From Phosphoribacter sp037046615 (lineage in GTDB: Bacteria > Actinomycetota > Actinomycetes > Actinomycetales > Dermatophilaceae), in assembly GCA_037046615.1 (NCBI GenBank), contig JBAOHD010000018.1:62001-126000 (forward strand): 64,000 nucleotides of DNA. The letters are read 5' to 3'. A model generated the notes under the pieces. It searched no databases. It saw only the letters and a list, made by a program, of their open reading frames with translations, and had not been told where the DNA came from. Below are positions 54,185-63,302 of the stretch, piece after piece (position 1 is the stretch's first letter; every line of letters starts with the position of its first letter). The position numbers were made by a program, and so were the translations under genes.

Positions 54185-54988
54185 TTGTCACGTTCGACTC
54201 GGTATGCCGGGCGGCATCGCACGCCCGGACGTCACCGCGCGCCCGCGCAACCGCGCGCCTGGACGCCCTCGACCCCTCGCGCCGCGACGACCGCGACGGC
54301 CGGCTTTGCCGGCTTGACCTTCGCGGTGGCGGCGCTCACGGCCTCGCCAGCCCCGAGCTCAGCGTCCCCCGCTCTGACACCGACACCCGCGCTCAGCACG
54401 GATACCGGAGCCAACGAGGGCCTGGTAGCCGCCCTCGCCGCACGCGCGGGCGTTGATACCGCCTCGCGCAGTGACAGCCGGGAGGCGCTCGACGGGGTGC
54501 TTCCGACGCTCACCCCCGCCGCTGCGGTGCAAGCCGCGCCGGTGGCAGTTGCGCCCCCCGCCCCTCCGGCACCGGCTGCTCCGCCTGCTCCGGCGTCCCC
54601 ACCGGTTGCCCCCGTCCCCGCCCCTGCGGCCAGTGGGGTGGACACTCGCACGTATGCCGCGGCGGGCGCCTCGCGTGGGCTCGGCGCCAATGCTCGCGCG
54701 GTCTACTCCGCGATCCGGGCACAGTTCGGCATCACCAACATCGGGGGTTATCGCGCCGGTGGTGGCGACCACGGCGCGGGCAAGGCGTGCGACGTCATGA
54801 CGAGCAACCGTGCGGTCGGTGACGCCGTTGCGGCATACGCGATTGCGCACGCTCGGGAACTCAAGATCAAGTACGTCATCTGGCGCCAGCGGATCTACAT
54901 GATGGATCGCCCCGGGTGGCGCATGATGGAAGACCGCGGCGGCGCCACGGCCAACCACTACGACCACGTGCACATCTCGGTCTACTGA
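54185..54988 (+). CDS. secreted protein with M15-like (ARB_07466-type) C-terminal domain
   Basis: A protein of 267 residues if started at TTG 54185, preceded by GGAAGG. It has a basic N-terminus, one hydrophobic export segment (about 39-58), an Ala/Pro-rich linker (about 105-150) and a C-terminal domain. This domain has HGAGKACD and NHYDHVH, fitting the HxxGxAxD...HxH metal pattern of M15/LAS peptidases, and IGGYRAGGGDH before it. Such proteins are thought to act on the cell wall. The exact start is uncertain. A strong hairpin terminator follows 7 bp after the stop. Confidence 0.82.
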   Translation: MSRSTRYAGRHRTPGRHRAPAQPRAWTPSTPRAATTATAGFAGLTFAVAALTASPAPSSASPALTPTPALSTDTGANEGLVAALAARAGVDTASRSDSREALDGVLPTLTPAAAVQAAPVAVAPPAPPAPAAPPAPASPPVAPVPAPAASGVDTRTYAAAGASRGLGANARAVYSAIRAQFGITNIGGYRAGGGDHGAGKACDVMTSNRAVGDAVAAYAIAHARELKIKYVIWRQRIYMMDRPGWRMMEDRGGATANHYDHVHISVY

Positions 54989-54994
54989 CCGAGG

Positions 54995-55049
54995 CCGACA
55001 CGACGAAGGGGTGCGCACCGAATCGGTGCGCACCCCTTCGTCGTGTCGG
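54995..55049. terminator. terminator with 26-bp perfect stem
   Basis: 54995-55020 pairs without mismatch with 55024-55049 around the loop AAT. It lies between the convergent M15-like gene and the acyl-CoA carboxylase epsilon gene, so it can serve both. Confidence 0.92.
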
Positions 55050-55055
55050 GCAGCG

Positions 55056-55283
55056 TCAGCGCGGCATACCTGACCAGCGCCAGCCACCTCGGCCCGGAGC
55101 GGGGCCCGCGAGACGCTCGCCTGGTGCGGCCCAATGAGACCGTCGGTCGGGAGCGCCGCCATCACCGTCGCCTCCGCCGGAGGCCGCGCTGAGGACCGCG
55201 ACGATGACCCCCACCTCTTCCGGGGTGGGATTTCCGTGCTCGATCCGGATCGTGGGAACGTCTGGGCTCGTCGGGTCACTCAT
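55056..55283 (-). CDS. acyl-CoA carboxylase epsilon subunit
   Basis: A 75-residue small subunit of actinobacterial acyl-CoA carboxylases (AccE/PccE type). IRIEHGNPTPEEVGVIVAVLSAA is the conserved epsilon segment, and the protein ends in the WRWSGMPR-type tail typical of the family. It helps the biotinylated alpha subunit associate with the beta subunit. ATG 55283 overlaps the beta-subunit stop (ATGA). Confidence 0.9.
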   Translation of the reverse strand: MSDPTSPDVPTIRIEHGNPTPEEVGVIVAVLSAASGGGDGDGGAPDRRSHWAAPGERLAGPAPGRGGWRWSGMPR

Positions 55284-56896
55284 AGCGGGATGTTTCCGTG
55301 CTTCTTCGGCGGCAAGCTCTCCCGCTTGGTCTTCAGCGCCCGCAGCGCCCGGGTGACATTCATCCGGGTGTTGCTCGGCGTGATCACCGTGTCGATGTAA
55401 CCCCGTTCGGCGGCGATGTAGGGGTTGGCCAGCGTCTCCTCGTACAGCTTGATGAACTCCGCGCGCGCCGCCTCGACGTCCCGTCCTTCGTCCATCGCCT
55501 TCTGGAGTTCCTTGCGGTAGAGGATGTTGACCGCACCTTGAGCACCCATGACGGCGATCTGCGCGGTCGGCCACGCGAGGTTGATGTCGGCGCCGAGGTG
55601 CTTGGACCCCATGACGTCGTAGGCGCCGCCGTAGGCCTTGCGGGTGATGACGGTGATCTTCGGGACGGTCGCCTCGGCATACGCGTAGATGAGCTTGGCG
55701 CCCCGGCGGATGATGCCGTTCCACTCCTGGTCGGTGCCGGGGAGGAATCCGGGGACGTCGACGAAGGTGAGGATCGGCACGTTGAAGGCGTCGCAGGTGC
55801 GGACGAAGCGGGCGGCCTTCTCGGACGCCTCGATGTCCAGGCAGCCGGCGAATTGCATCGGCTGGTTGGCAACGACGCCGACCGACTGACCGTCGACCCG
55901 GGCGAACCCGACGACGATGTTGGGGGCAAAGAGGGCGTGGACCTCAAGGAACTCCCCGTCATCGACGACGTGCTCGATGACCTGGTGCATGTCGTAGGGC
56001 TGGTTGGGGGAGTCGGGGATGCACGTGTCGAGCCAGCGGTCCTCGTCGGTGACCGCGAGATCGTCCTCGGCGTCGAACGCGGGCGGCTCCTCCATGTTGT
56101 TGCTCGGGAGATAGGACAGCAGCGCCTTGACATAGTCGATGGCGTCCTGCTCGTCGGTGCCCATGTAGTGCGCCACACCGGATTTGGTGTTGTGCGCGCG
56201 AGCGCCTCCGAGGTCTTCGAACTCGACCTCTTCACCCGTGACGGTCTTGATGACATCCGGTCCGGTGATGAACATGTGCGAGGTCTTGTCGACCATCACC
56301 GTGAAGTCGGTGATGGCGGGGGAGTAGACGGCGCCGCCGGCGCACGGGCCCATGATGATGCTGATTTGCGGGATGACTCCGGAAGACCGGACGTTGCGGA
56401 AGAAGATCTCGCCATAGAGGCCGAGCGAGACGACGCCCTCCTGGATGCGGGCGCCACCCGAGTCGTTGAGGCCGACGACGGGGCAGCCGATCTTGGCCGC
56501 GAAGTCCATGACCTTGACGATCTTCTCGCCGAAGACTTCGCCGAGCGAGCCACCGAAGACCGTGAAGTCCTGGGCGAAGACGGCGACCTGCCGCCCGTCG
56601 ACCAGGCCGTAACCCGTGACGACGCCGTCGCCATAAGGCCGGTGCTTGTCCTGGCCGAACTGGCTGCTGCGGTGCCGGGCGTATTTGTCCATTTCGATGA
56701 ACGTGCCCTCGTCGAGCAGCATCTCGATGCGCTCTCGCGCAGTCTGTTTGCCCTTGGCGTGCTGCTTCTCGACAGCGGTGCTCGACCCGGCGTGGGCGAC
56801 TTCGGCCACGCGACGCTTGAGGTCGGCCAGTTTGCCGGCAGTGGTGGACAGGTCGGGCGCGCCACCCACGGCGGCAGTGGGTCCGTCATTGGCCAT
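55280..56896 (-). CDS. acyl-CoA (propionyl-CoA) carboxylase beta subunit
   Basis: A 538-residue carboxyltransferase subunit that moves CO2 from carboxybiotin to acetyl- or propionyl-CoA to make malonyl- or methylmalonyl-CoA. GTFIEMDKYARHRSS, LNDSGGARIQEGV, IMGPCAGGAVYSPA (oxyanion) and DVPGFLPGTDQEW with RGAKLIYAYAEATVPK are diagnostic. ATG 56896. It forms a unit with the epsilon gene and is divergent from birA, which biotinylates the partner alpha subunit; the alpha subunit is not in the window. Confidence 0.95.
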   Translation of the reverse strand: MANDGPTAAVGGAPDLSTTAGKLADLKRRVAEVAHAGSSTAVEKQHAKGKQTARERIEMLLDEGTFIEMDKYARHRSSQFGQDKHRPYGDGVVTGYGLVDGRQVAVFAQDFTVFGGSLGEVFGEKIVKVMDFAAKIGCPVVGLNDSGGARIQEGVVSLGLYGEIFFRNVRSSGVIPQISIIMGPCAGGAVYSPAITDFTVMVDKTSHMFITGPDVIKTVTGEEVEFEDLGGARAHNTKSGVAHYMGTDEQDAIDYVKALLSYLPSNNMEEPPAFDAEDDLAVTDEDRWLDTCIPDSPNQPYDMHQVIEHVVDDGEFLEVHALFAPNIVVGFARVDGQSVGVVANQPMQFAGCLDIEASEKAARFVRTCDAFNVPILTFVDVPGFLPGTDQEWNGIIRRGAKLIYAYAEATVPKITVITRKAYGGAYDVMGSKHLGADINLAWPTAQIAVMGAQGAVNILYRKELQKAMDEGRDVEAARAEFIKLYEETLANPYIAAERGYIDTVITPSNTRMNVTRALRALKTKRESLPPKKHGNIPL

Positions 56897-56926
56897 ACGC
56901 CGAACTCTAGCCTTGTCATCGTGCGT

Positions 56927-57772
56927 ATGCCCATGGACCTGACCAGACTGTCGGCCTCCCTCCTTCCGCCCCAGGGGAGGTATGCCGTGGTTGAAGTCCA
57001 CGAGCACCTCGACTCGACGAACCTCCGGGCGGTGCAGCTGGCCACGCCGTACGCCGTCGTCGTCGCCGAGGCCCAATCGGCCGGGCGCGGCCGGCTCGGT
57101 CGGCACTGGGAGACGCCGACCGCTGCCGCCGTGACCGTGTCGTTCACGCTGCCGCTCGAGATCGACGAACCGGGGTGGCTGCCCCTCATCGCCGGGTTGG
57201 CTGTGGCTGACACGATCACCGCGCGATGCGGGTTGGAGGCCGTGCTCAAGTGGCCGAACGACGTCTTGCTCCCCGCCGATGGCCATCGCAAGGTCTGCGG
57301 GGTCTTGTGCGAGATCGTGCCCACTGCCGGGGTGGGCCACGCGTCGCACGGCTCGCAGGGAGTGGTCGTCGTCGGCATCGGGCTCAACGTCGACCAGGCC
57401 CGAGACGAGTTGCCGGTGCCGACGGCGACCTCCCTCGTGCTGGCGGCGGCACACACCGGCCAGACGATGTCCGTCACCCGTGAAGAGCTCGTCGTCGAGA
57501 TCGGCAGCAGGCTCGCCGAACTTGAGTCTCATCTGCGGCCCGGCGGGTCTGCTGCGGCGCAGGTGCGGGCGGCATACCGTGCTCGCTGCGCGACGATCGG
57601 GGCACGGGTGTCGGTCTCCTTGCCAGGAGGCAACGACATCCGCGGCATGGCGACCGCGGTGACCCACGACGGGGCACTCGTCGTGGCGACAGACGCTGGG
57701 GACCGCACCTTCAGCGCCGGCGATGTCACCCATGTCCGGCCAGCAGCGACAGACCGGCCCGGGTTGGCATGA
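56927..57772 (+). CDS. birA: biotin--[acetyl-CoA-carboxylase] ligase
   Basis: A 281-residue ligase of the short, non-repressor type with no N-terminal winged helix. The biotinyl-AMP loop is SAGRGRLGRHW, followed by AVTVSFTLPL, LKWPNDVLL with Lys, and KVCGVLCEIV; a C-terminal SH3-like domain (GARVSVSLPGGNDIRGMATAV) ends it. ATG 56927 is used; GTG 56921 and ATG 56933 are also in frame. It is divergent from the carboxylase beta gene by 30 bp, and seven bases precede the cyclase gene. Confidence 0.93.
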   Translation: MPMDLTRLSASLLPPQGRYAVVEVHEHLDSTNLRAVQLATPYAVVVAEAQSAGRGRLGRHWETPTAAAVTVSFTLPLEIDEPGWLPLIAGLAVADTITARCGLEAVLKWPNDVLLPADGHRKVCGVLCEIVPTAGVGHASHGSQGVVVVGIGLNVDQARDELPVPTATSLVLAAAHTGQTMSVTREELVVEIGSRLAELESHLRPGGSAAAQVRAAYRARCATIGARVSVSLPGGNDIRGMATAVTHDGALVVATDAGDRTFSAGDVTHVRPAATDRPGLA

Positions 57773-57779
57773 TGGGGGT

Positions 57780-58889
57780 ATGACGTCGGCCACAACAGAC
57801 CCTGCGGAGCCTTCCGACCGCAGTGTCGGCCACGAACCCCTCGTGAGGTCGACCCCTCGCCATCTGGACAGCGACGACGTCTCGGCGCTCCTCGTCGGTC
57901 AGAGCCGTGCCTTCACCCGAGCCGACGTCAGTCGCCTCGCGGGGGTCTCGGTCATCGGCGCGCGCAAGTTCTGGCACGCCTTGGGCTTCCCCGACGTCAC
58001 CTCGACCGACCGGCCCTACACCGACGCCGACCTGCGGGCGCTGCGTCGGATCGCCTCACTCGTCCGGTCAGGCGTCCTCGAAGAGTCGACCGCGCTCGGG
58101 CTCACCCGAGCGTTCGCGCGCACGGCCGACCGGCTCGCCGCATGGCAGGTGCACCTCCTCGCGGAGACGCTGGCCGGGGACGTGGCCGCAGACGCTCAGG
58201 ACCATGACACTCCCATCGACGAGCAGACGGCCCAGGCGACGGCACGGCTCGTCCTCGACCTCGCGGACGAGCTCGAACCGATGCTTGTCTATGCCTGGCG
58301 CCGCCATCTCAACGACGCCGTGGCGAGGATGCTCTCGGACGCCAGCCCACAGCATCGTGACCCCGGAGTGGTGCGGGGTGTGGGCTTCGCCGACCTCGTC
58401 GGATTCACCACTCTCGTCGGGCATCTCACCGAGCGTGACCTCGCCTCCATGGTGCAACGCTTCGAATCGCTCGCGACCGGAGTCGTCACGGCCCACGGTG
58501 GCCGAGTGGTCAAGACCGTCGGGGACGAGGTCTTCTTCGCCACGAGGGCAGCCGCACCGGCGGCCGCGATCGCCCTCGACCTGGTCGACGCGCTCGCCGA
58601 GGACTCGATGCTGCCCCAGGTCCGCGTGGGCGTGGCCTACGGATCGGTCGTCTCCCGCCTCGGGGACCTTTTTGGGATGACGGTCAACCGCGCGGCGCGG
58701 CTCACCCCGATGGCCCACCCGGGGTCGGTCATCATCGACGACCACCTGGCCGACGCCCTCCGATCCCAACCGGGATTCGCGTTGACACCGATGCGCCGCC
58801 GGCGGCTGCGTGGAGTGGGAACCGTCACACCGCACGTCCTGCTGCGCAGCGCCTCCATGCCACGACGAGGATGGACCCATGACGCCTGA
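57780..58889 (+). CDS. class III adenylate/guanylate cyclase with N-terminal regulatory domain
   Basis: A 369-residue nucleotide cyclase resembling the autoinhibited mycobacterial Rv1264 type. The N-terminal 190 residues are helical and contain a MerR-like segment (FTRADVSRLAGVSVIGARKFWHALG). The catalytic domain has GVGFADLVGFTTLVG and KTVGDEVFF (both metal Asp), VRVGVAYGSVVSRLGDLFGMTVNRAARL. Cyclases of this group are single-domain homodimers making cAMP. ATG 57780 lies 7 bp after birA. The stop falls inside the next gene's start region. Confidence 0.9.
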   Translation: MTSATTDPAEPSDRSVGHEPLVRSTPRHLDSDDVSALLVGQSRAFTRADVSRLAGVSVIGARKFWHALGFPDVTSTDRPYTDADLRALRRIASLVRSGVLEESTALGLTRAFARTADRLAAWQVHLLAETLAGDVAADAQDHDTPIDEQTAQATARLVLDLADELEPMLVYAWRRHLNDAVARMLSDASPQHRDPGVVRGVGFADLVGFTTLVGHLTERDLASMVQRFESLATGVVTAHGGRVVKTVGDEVFFATRAAAPAAAIALDLVDALAEDSMLPQVRVGVAYGSVVSRLGDLFGMTVNRAARLTPMAHPGSVIIDDHLADALRSQPGFALTPMRRRRLRGVGTVTPHVLLRSASMPRRGWTHDA

Positions 58890-59715
58890 CATGTCTCCCA
58901 ACGCCCCCAAAGCCCTCGGCGCCCCCGATCCAGCACCGCTCGTGCGGATCGAAAGACACCACGACGGGCACGTCGCCGAGCTCGTGCTCGATCGACCGCA
59001 GGCCATGAATGCCGTGTCCACTGCCATGGCCGAAGCGATCGCGACCGCCACGAGCGCACTGGCAGCCGATCCCGAGGTGCGCTGCGTCGTCCTCACCTCG
59101 TCGCACCCCAAGGCTTTCTGCGTCGGGGCAGACCTCAAGGAGCGCAACGGTTTTACCGACGCCCAGCTCGTGCAGCAACGTCCGGTGGCGCGAGGGGCCT
59201 ACGGCGGGGTGCTCGCCCTGCCGATGCCCGCGATCGCGGCCGTCGACGGGTTTGCCCTCGGCGGGGGACTCGAGCTCGCGTTGTCCTGCGACCTCGTGAT
59301 CCTCGGTGGTGACGCAATCGTCGGGCTGCCCGAGGTGTCCGTCGGGGTGATCCCGGGAGGGGGCGGCACGCAACTGCTCACCCGCAGGGTCGGATGGTCG
59401 CGCGCGGCCTCCCTCATCTTCACCGCTCGGCGCCTAGGCGCAGCAGAGGCTCTGGACGCCGGGGTCGTCGACGAGGTCGTCCCCGCTGGCGGCGCTCGCG
59501 ATCGGGCGCTCGCGCTCGCCGCGACGATCGCCGCCAACTCGCCGGTGGGTTTGCGTTCGGCCAAGCGGGCGATGCGCCTCGGGGCCGATGTCGACCTGGC
59601 GAGCGGCCTGGAGATCGAGGATGCGTGCTGGCGGGCGACCGCATTCAGCGGCGACCGCGCCGAAGGGGTCGCGGCCTTCGCCGAGAAGCGCGCCCCGCAG
59701 TGGCCGGGCCGCTGA
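58879..59715 (+). CDS. enoyl-CoA hydratase/isomerase family protein
   Basis: A 278-residue crotonase-fold enzyme. The two oxyanion-hole segments are KAFCVGADLKER and DGFALGGGLELALSCD. The catalytic pair of true hydratases is at the GGGLE Glu and in PEVSVGVIPGGGGTQ, where Glu is retained, so hydratase activity is plausible. The start overlaps the cyclase gene by 11 bases, with ATG 58879 preferred. The acyl substrate is not inferable; short-chain fatty acid or amino acid degradation is typical. Confidence 0.92.
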   Translation: MTPDMSPNAPKALGAPDPAPLVRIERHHDGHVAELVLDRPQAMNAVSTAMAEAIATATSALAADPEVRCVVLTSSHPKAFCVGADLKERNGFTDAQLVQQRPVARGAYGGVLALPMPAIAAVDGFALGGGLELALSCDLVILGGDAIVGLPEVSVGVIPGGGGTQLLTRRVGWSRAASLIFTARRLGAAEALDAGVVDEVVPAGGARDRALALAATIAANSPVGLRSAKRAMRLGADVDLASGLEIEDACWRATAFSGDRAEGVAAFAEKRAPQWPGR

Positions 59716-59744
59716 GCCGGCGTGGACGGCATACCATCCCATCC

Positions 59745-60422
59745 ATGATCCGCGTGCTGCTCGTCGAAGACGACCGAGGCATCTCGGAGCCCCTCGCTCG
59801 GGCGTTGCGTCGCGAGGGCTACACCGTCGACGTCCACGGGACCGGAGCCGGGGCCCTCGAAGCCGCCAAGGCCCGTCCTGACCTCGTCGTCCTGGATCTC
59901 GGGCTGCCCGACATGGACGGGCTGGAGGTATGCCGACGCCTGCGAGCCGACGGCCGGACCATCCCTGTCCTCATCCTCACCGCCCGAGCCGACGAACTCG
60001 ACGCCGTCGTCGGGCTCGATGCCGGAGGCGACGACTACGTCACCAAACCCTTCCGGCTGGCCGAGCTGCTCGCTCGGGTCCGTGCGCTGCTGCGGCGTCA
60101 TGCCGGAGACGGCCTCGACGCCTCGACAGGGGCCCTGCGGATCGACACCGACGCTCGCAGAGCCTACTTCGAGGGTGAGGAAATGCCGCTCACCGCAAAG
60201 GAATTCGATCTCTTGCGGGTGCTCGTGCGGGAACAGGGTCGGGTCGTGACGCGTGAGCAGCTCATGCGGGAGGTCTGGGACACCGAGTGGTTCGGCTCGA
60301 CGAAGACCCTCGACATGCACATCTCGGTGCTGCGTCGCAAGCTCGGCGATGACGTGGCGCATCCCCGGTTTATCTCGACAGTCCGTGGCCTCGGGTTCAG
60401 GTTCGATCACCCCCCGACATGA
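59745..60422 (+). CDS. OmpR/PhoB family response regulator
   Basis: A 225-residue two-domain regulator. In the receiver domain, Asp9/Asp10 (VEDD), phospho-acceptor Asp51 (VVLDLGLPD), Thr in LTARADE and Lys in VTKPF are intact. The C-terminal winged helix has LTAKEFDLLRVLVREQGRVVTREQLM and STKTLDMHISVLRRKLG. It is co-transcribed with the histidine kinase that overlaps its stop by ATGA. ATG 59745; one GGCATACC octamer lies in the 29-bp gap upstream. The regulon is unknown. Confidence 0.95.
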   Translation: MIRVLLVEDDRGISEPLARALRREGYTVDVHGTGAGALEAAKARPDLVVLDLGLPDMDGLEVCRRLRADGRTIPVLILTARADELDAVVGLDAGGDDYVTKPFRLAELLARVRALLRRHAGDGLDASTGALRIDTDARRAYFEGEEMPLTAKEFDLLRVLVREQGRVVTREQLMREVWDTEWFGSTKTLDMHISVLRRKLGDDVAHPRFISTVRGLGFRFDHPPT

Positions 60423-61498
60423 GCAGCGCCGGCAAGCGCAGCATGCGCCGGCTCTTCCTCGCCTCGGCAGCGCGAGCGATGGCCGTGTCGATGCTCGTCG
60501 TCGGGGTGCCGATTGCCGTGTGGTTTTGGTGGGTGACCGGCCGGCGGCATGACGTCATCGACGCGTGGATCTCTCGCTCAGGCGCTCTCCGCGCCCTCGA
60601 TCTCGGGGTCGTCCTCACGCTCCTGCTGGCAGTCGGAGCCGTCGTGTCGTATGCCGTGACCCGCAGTGTGATCTCCCGGGTCGTCGCACCATTGGAAGAG
60701 TTGGCGACCAACGCCGAATTGTTGGCCTCCGGCGACGACGCCGTCCGGGCGACCGATTCGGGGATCGCCGAAGTCGACCAGATCTCCCAGGCCCTCATCC
60801 GGGCCTCTCGCGAGGTGTCCCTCTCCCTCACAGCCGAGCGGACCTTTGCCTCAGACGCCTCGCATCAACTCCGCACCCCACTCACGGCGTTGCTCATGCG
60901 CCTTGAAGAGATCGCGAGCACGGACGATCTCGACGTCGTCCGGGACGAGGCCTCGATCGCGATCGCGCAGGTCGAGCGGCTCGGCGGGGTCGTCAAGGAG
61001 CTCCTGCAGCGTCGTCGCGACTCCCCGGAGCAGTCGCAGCCCGACGTCTCGCTCGACTCGATCTTGGCCTCGATGCAACGGGAGTGGCAGCCCGCGTTCG
61101 AGACAGCGCGGCGAAGCGTGCGGGTCCACGGTGAGCGCGGGCTGATGGTGCGGGCGACCCCGGTGGCCTTGGGCCAGATCTTCAGCACCCTCATGGAAAA
61201 CTCGCTCGTCCACGGACGCGGGACCGTTGACGTGCAGGTTCGCCGCAGCGGGCCGTCGGTCGTCGTCGAAGTCTTCGATGAGGGCGATGGAGTGCCCCTG
61301 TCCGTCGCTCCGCACATCTTCGAACGCTCGGTGTCGACCGGCGGCGCCGCCAGCACGGGGCTCGGACTGTGGCTTGCCCGGGATCTTGCCGAGTCTTTCG
61401 GCGGCCGGTTGGACCTCGTGGCCCGCGAACCCGCCACTTTCGCGGTCTTCCTCTCCGAGGCCGGCAACCGGTATCCCGTGCGGGTCACGGTCCGGTGA
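60419..61498 (+). CDS. sensor histidine kinase
   Basis: A 359-residue membrane kinase with two TM segments (about 19-40 and 60-82), a short external loop and a HAMP-like linker. The phospho-acceptor is His149 in DASHQLRTPL. The N box is LMENSLVHG, G1 is VFDEGDGVP and G2 is STGLGLWLARDL. The extracytoplasmic loop is only about 20 residues, so it probably senses within the membrane or through a partner. It pairs with the upstream regulator (ATGA overlap); the tail overlaps the convergent GtrA gene by 14 bases. Confidence 0.94.
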   Translation: MSSAGKRSMRRLFLASAARAMAVSMLVVGVPIAVWFWWVTGRRHDVIDAWISRSGALRALDLGVVLTLLLAVGAVVSYAVTRSVISRVVAPLEELATNAELLASGDDAVRATDSGIAEVDQISQALIRASREVSLSLTAERTFASDASHQLRTPLTALLMRLEEIASTDDLDVVRDEASIAIAQVERLGGVVKELLQRRRDSPEQSQPDVSLDSILASMQREWQPAFETARRSVRVHGERGLMVRATPVALGQIFSTLMENSLVHGRGTVDVQVRRSGPSVVVEVFDEGDGVPLSVAPHIFERSVSTGGAASTGLGLWLARDLAESFGGRLDLVAREPATFAVFLSEAGNRYPVRVTVR

Positions 61499-61991
61499 CC
61501 GGCACGTCCTGCGTCTCGTCCTCGGCGAGGGGTGTCGACTTCGAGCTCTCCGCGAACACGAAAGTGCGGTAAGCCCAGAACCGGAACAGCGTCGCCAGCC
61601 CGATTCCGAAGACGTTGTTGACGTTGAGCCACACCGGCGACGTCAGACCGAGAGCGTTGTAGGTGAGGTTGAGCCAGCCGATGCCGATGAGCAGGCCGAC
61701 CCCGTTGACGAGGAAGAACAGCAGCGCCTCGTGGTGCACGGGGCGACTGGCTCGGTGACGGAAGGTCCACAGCCGGTTGCCCAGCCACGCGACCGTCGTC
61801 GCCGCCACGCCCGCGACGATGCGCGAGGTCGTGAGACGCCCCGACAGCGGCCCGTGGAAGAGGAGATTGAACCCACCGACGTCGACGACGAAGGCAATCG
61901 CCCCGACAACGCCGAACTTCGCTGCTTCCCGCCAGAAGAGGTCGACCGACTCGCGGAGCAGGTGCGAGATGCGGCTGACGAGGGAACTCAC
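61485..61991 (-). CDS. GtrA family membrane protein
   Basis: A 168-residue protein with four TM helices. KFGVVGAIAFVVDVGGFNLLF at the N-terminus and WLGNRLWTFRHR in the middle are the GtrA signature. GtrA proteins flip or hold polyprenyl-linked sugars for cell-surface polysaccharide synthesis. GTG 61991 is the likely start. It is next to purK, a common actinobacterial arrangement, and divergent from it across 56 bp. Confidence 0.92.
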   Translation of the reverse strand: MSSLVSRISHLLRESVDLFWREAAKFGVVGAIAFVVDVGGFNLLFHGPLSGRLTTSRIVAGVAATTVAWLGNRLWTFRHRASRPVHHEALLFFLVNGVGLLIGIGWLNLTYNALGLTSPVWLNVNNVFGIGLATLFRFWAYRTFVFAESSKSTPLAEDETQDVPVTGP

Positions 61992-62047
61992 CCGTTGACT
62001 CTAGTTTGCTTGGCGACCTCATTTGCAACCGAGGCTAGGCTTGCCAG

Positions 62048-63292
62048 GTGACTGTTCCGCTCCGCGCGCCCGGCGGATTCCCCGTTGTCGGCGTCATCGG
62101 CGGTGGGCAACTCGCCCGGATGATGCAGGCACCGGCAGTGGCCCTGGGGCTGCAACTGTCCGTTCTCGCCGAGTCGCCAGACGCCTCCGCAGCCCTCGTC
62201 ATCCCCTCGGCCCCGGTCGGCGATCACGCTGATCTTGAGGCCGTATGCCGCTTCGCCGCCGCGTGCGACGTCGTCACCTTCGACCACGAGCACGTCCCTA
62301 CCGAGGTCCTCGCGGCCCTGGTCGAGGCGGGTGTGGCGCTGCACCCCAGTCCTGAGGCCCTGGTCTATGCGCAGGACAAGCTCGCGATGCGCCGACGGCT
62401 CGGCGAGATCGGCGTGCCCTGTCCAGCGTGGGCCGTGGCGACCTCCCGTCAGGACCTCGACGACTTCGCTGCGCGCGTGGGTTTCCCGTTCATCGCCAAG
62501 ACCCCCCGAGGCGGCTATGACGGCAAGGGGGTCAGGGTCGTCCACGACCGCAACGATCTCGATGACTGGCTAGAACTCTCGGCCGCCCACCGTGCGGAGG
62601 GTGCTGGGCCGCTGCGCGAGGGCGTGCTGCTCGAAGCGCTCGTGCCGTTCGAACGCGAACTCGCCGTCCTCGTGGCCCGGAGTCCATCTGGTCAGGCGGC
62701 AGCATGGCCGGTCGTCGAGACCGTCCAGACCGACGGGATCTGCACCGACGTCGTCGCCCCGGCCCCGGGGTTGTCCGACGACGTCGCCGCGGCTGCCACC
62801 GAGGCGGCGCTGCGCATCGCTGGCGCCCTCGGGGTGACCGGAGTCATGGCCGTCGAGTTGTTCGACCTCGGCAACCATGCTGTCGCTGCGCCGGACGGCA
62901 CCGCCGACTCCCGCCCCGACAGCGCGGCATACCTCGTCAACGAACTCGCGATGCGCCCGCACAACAGTGGTCACTGGACGATCGACGGGTCGGTGACCAG
63001 TCAATTCGAGCAGCACCTGCGGGCTGTGCTCGACCTGCCGCTCGGCGATCCACGCGCCACCGCGGCGTGGACGGTCATGGCGAATGTCCTCGGCGGCGAC
63101 TACCCGCAGCTGTATCCGGCATACCGGCATGTCATGGCGCGCGACCCCGGAGTCAAAGTGCACATGTACGGCAAGGGGGTGCGACCCGGGCGCAAGATCG
63201 GCCACGTCAACGTCAGCGGTCCGGACCTTGAGGACTGCCGCCACCGGGCCAGGCACGCCGCCGATTATCTGCGCGGCATCATCGACGCATGA
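62048..63292 (+). CDS. purK: 5-(carboxyamino)imidazole ribonucleotide synthase
   Basis: ATP-grasp enzyme of 414 residues that carboxylates AIR to N5-CAIR in purine synthesis. VGVIGGGQLARMM is the N-terminal nucleotide-binding turn. ATP-grasp blocks are FPFIAKTPRGGYDGKGV, LLEALVPFERELAVLVARS and VMAVELFDL with NELAMRPHNSGHWT. GTG 62048. The PurE mutase gene follows 10 bp downstream, so both steps of the N5-CAIR route are encoded together. Confidence 0.96.
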   Translation: MTVPLRAPGGFPVVGVIGGGQLARMMQAPAVALGLQLSVLAESPDASAALVIPSAPVGDHADLEAVCRFAAACDVVTFDHEHVPTEVLAALVEAGVALHPSPEALVYAQDKLAMRRRLGEIGVPCPAWAVATSRQDLDDFAARVGFPFIAKTPRGGYDGKGVRVVHDRNDLDDWLELSAAHRAEGAGPLREGVLLEALVPFERELAVLVARSPSGQAAAWPVVETVQTDGICTDVVAPAPGLSDDVAAAATEAALRIAGALGVTGVMAVELFDLGNHAVAAPDGTADSRPDSAAYLVNELAMRPHNSGHWTIDGSVTSQFEQHLRAVLDLPLGDPRATAAWTVMANVLGGDYPQLYPAYRHVMARDPGVKVHMYGKGVRPGRKIGHVNVSGPDLEDCRHRARHAADYLRGIIDA

Positions 63293-63302
63293 GGAGACCT
63301 TC

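Noticed and set aside
54064..54185. Possible c-di-AMP (ydaO-type) riboswitch upstream of the secreted M15-like gene
   Set aside because: GGGGTAA and GCGGGAAGGC resemble parts of the motif, but the space is too short and I cannot fold the conserved core.
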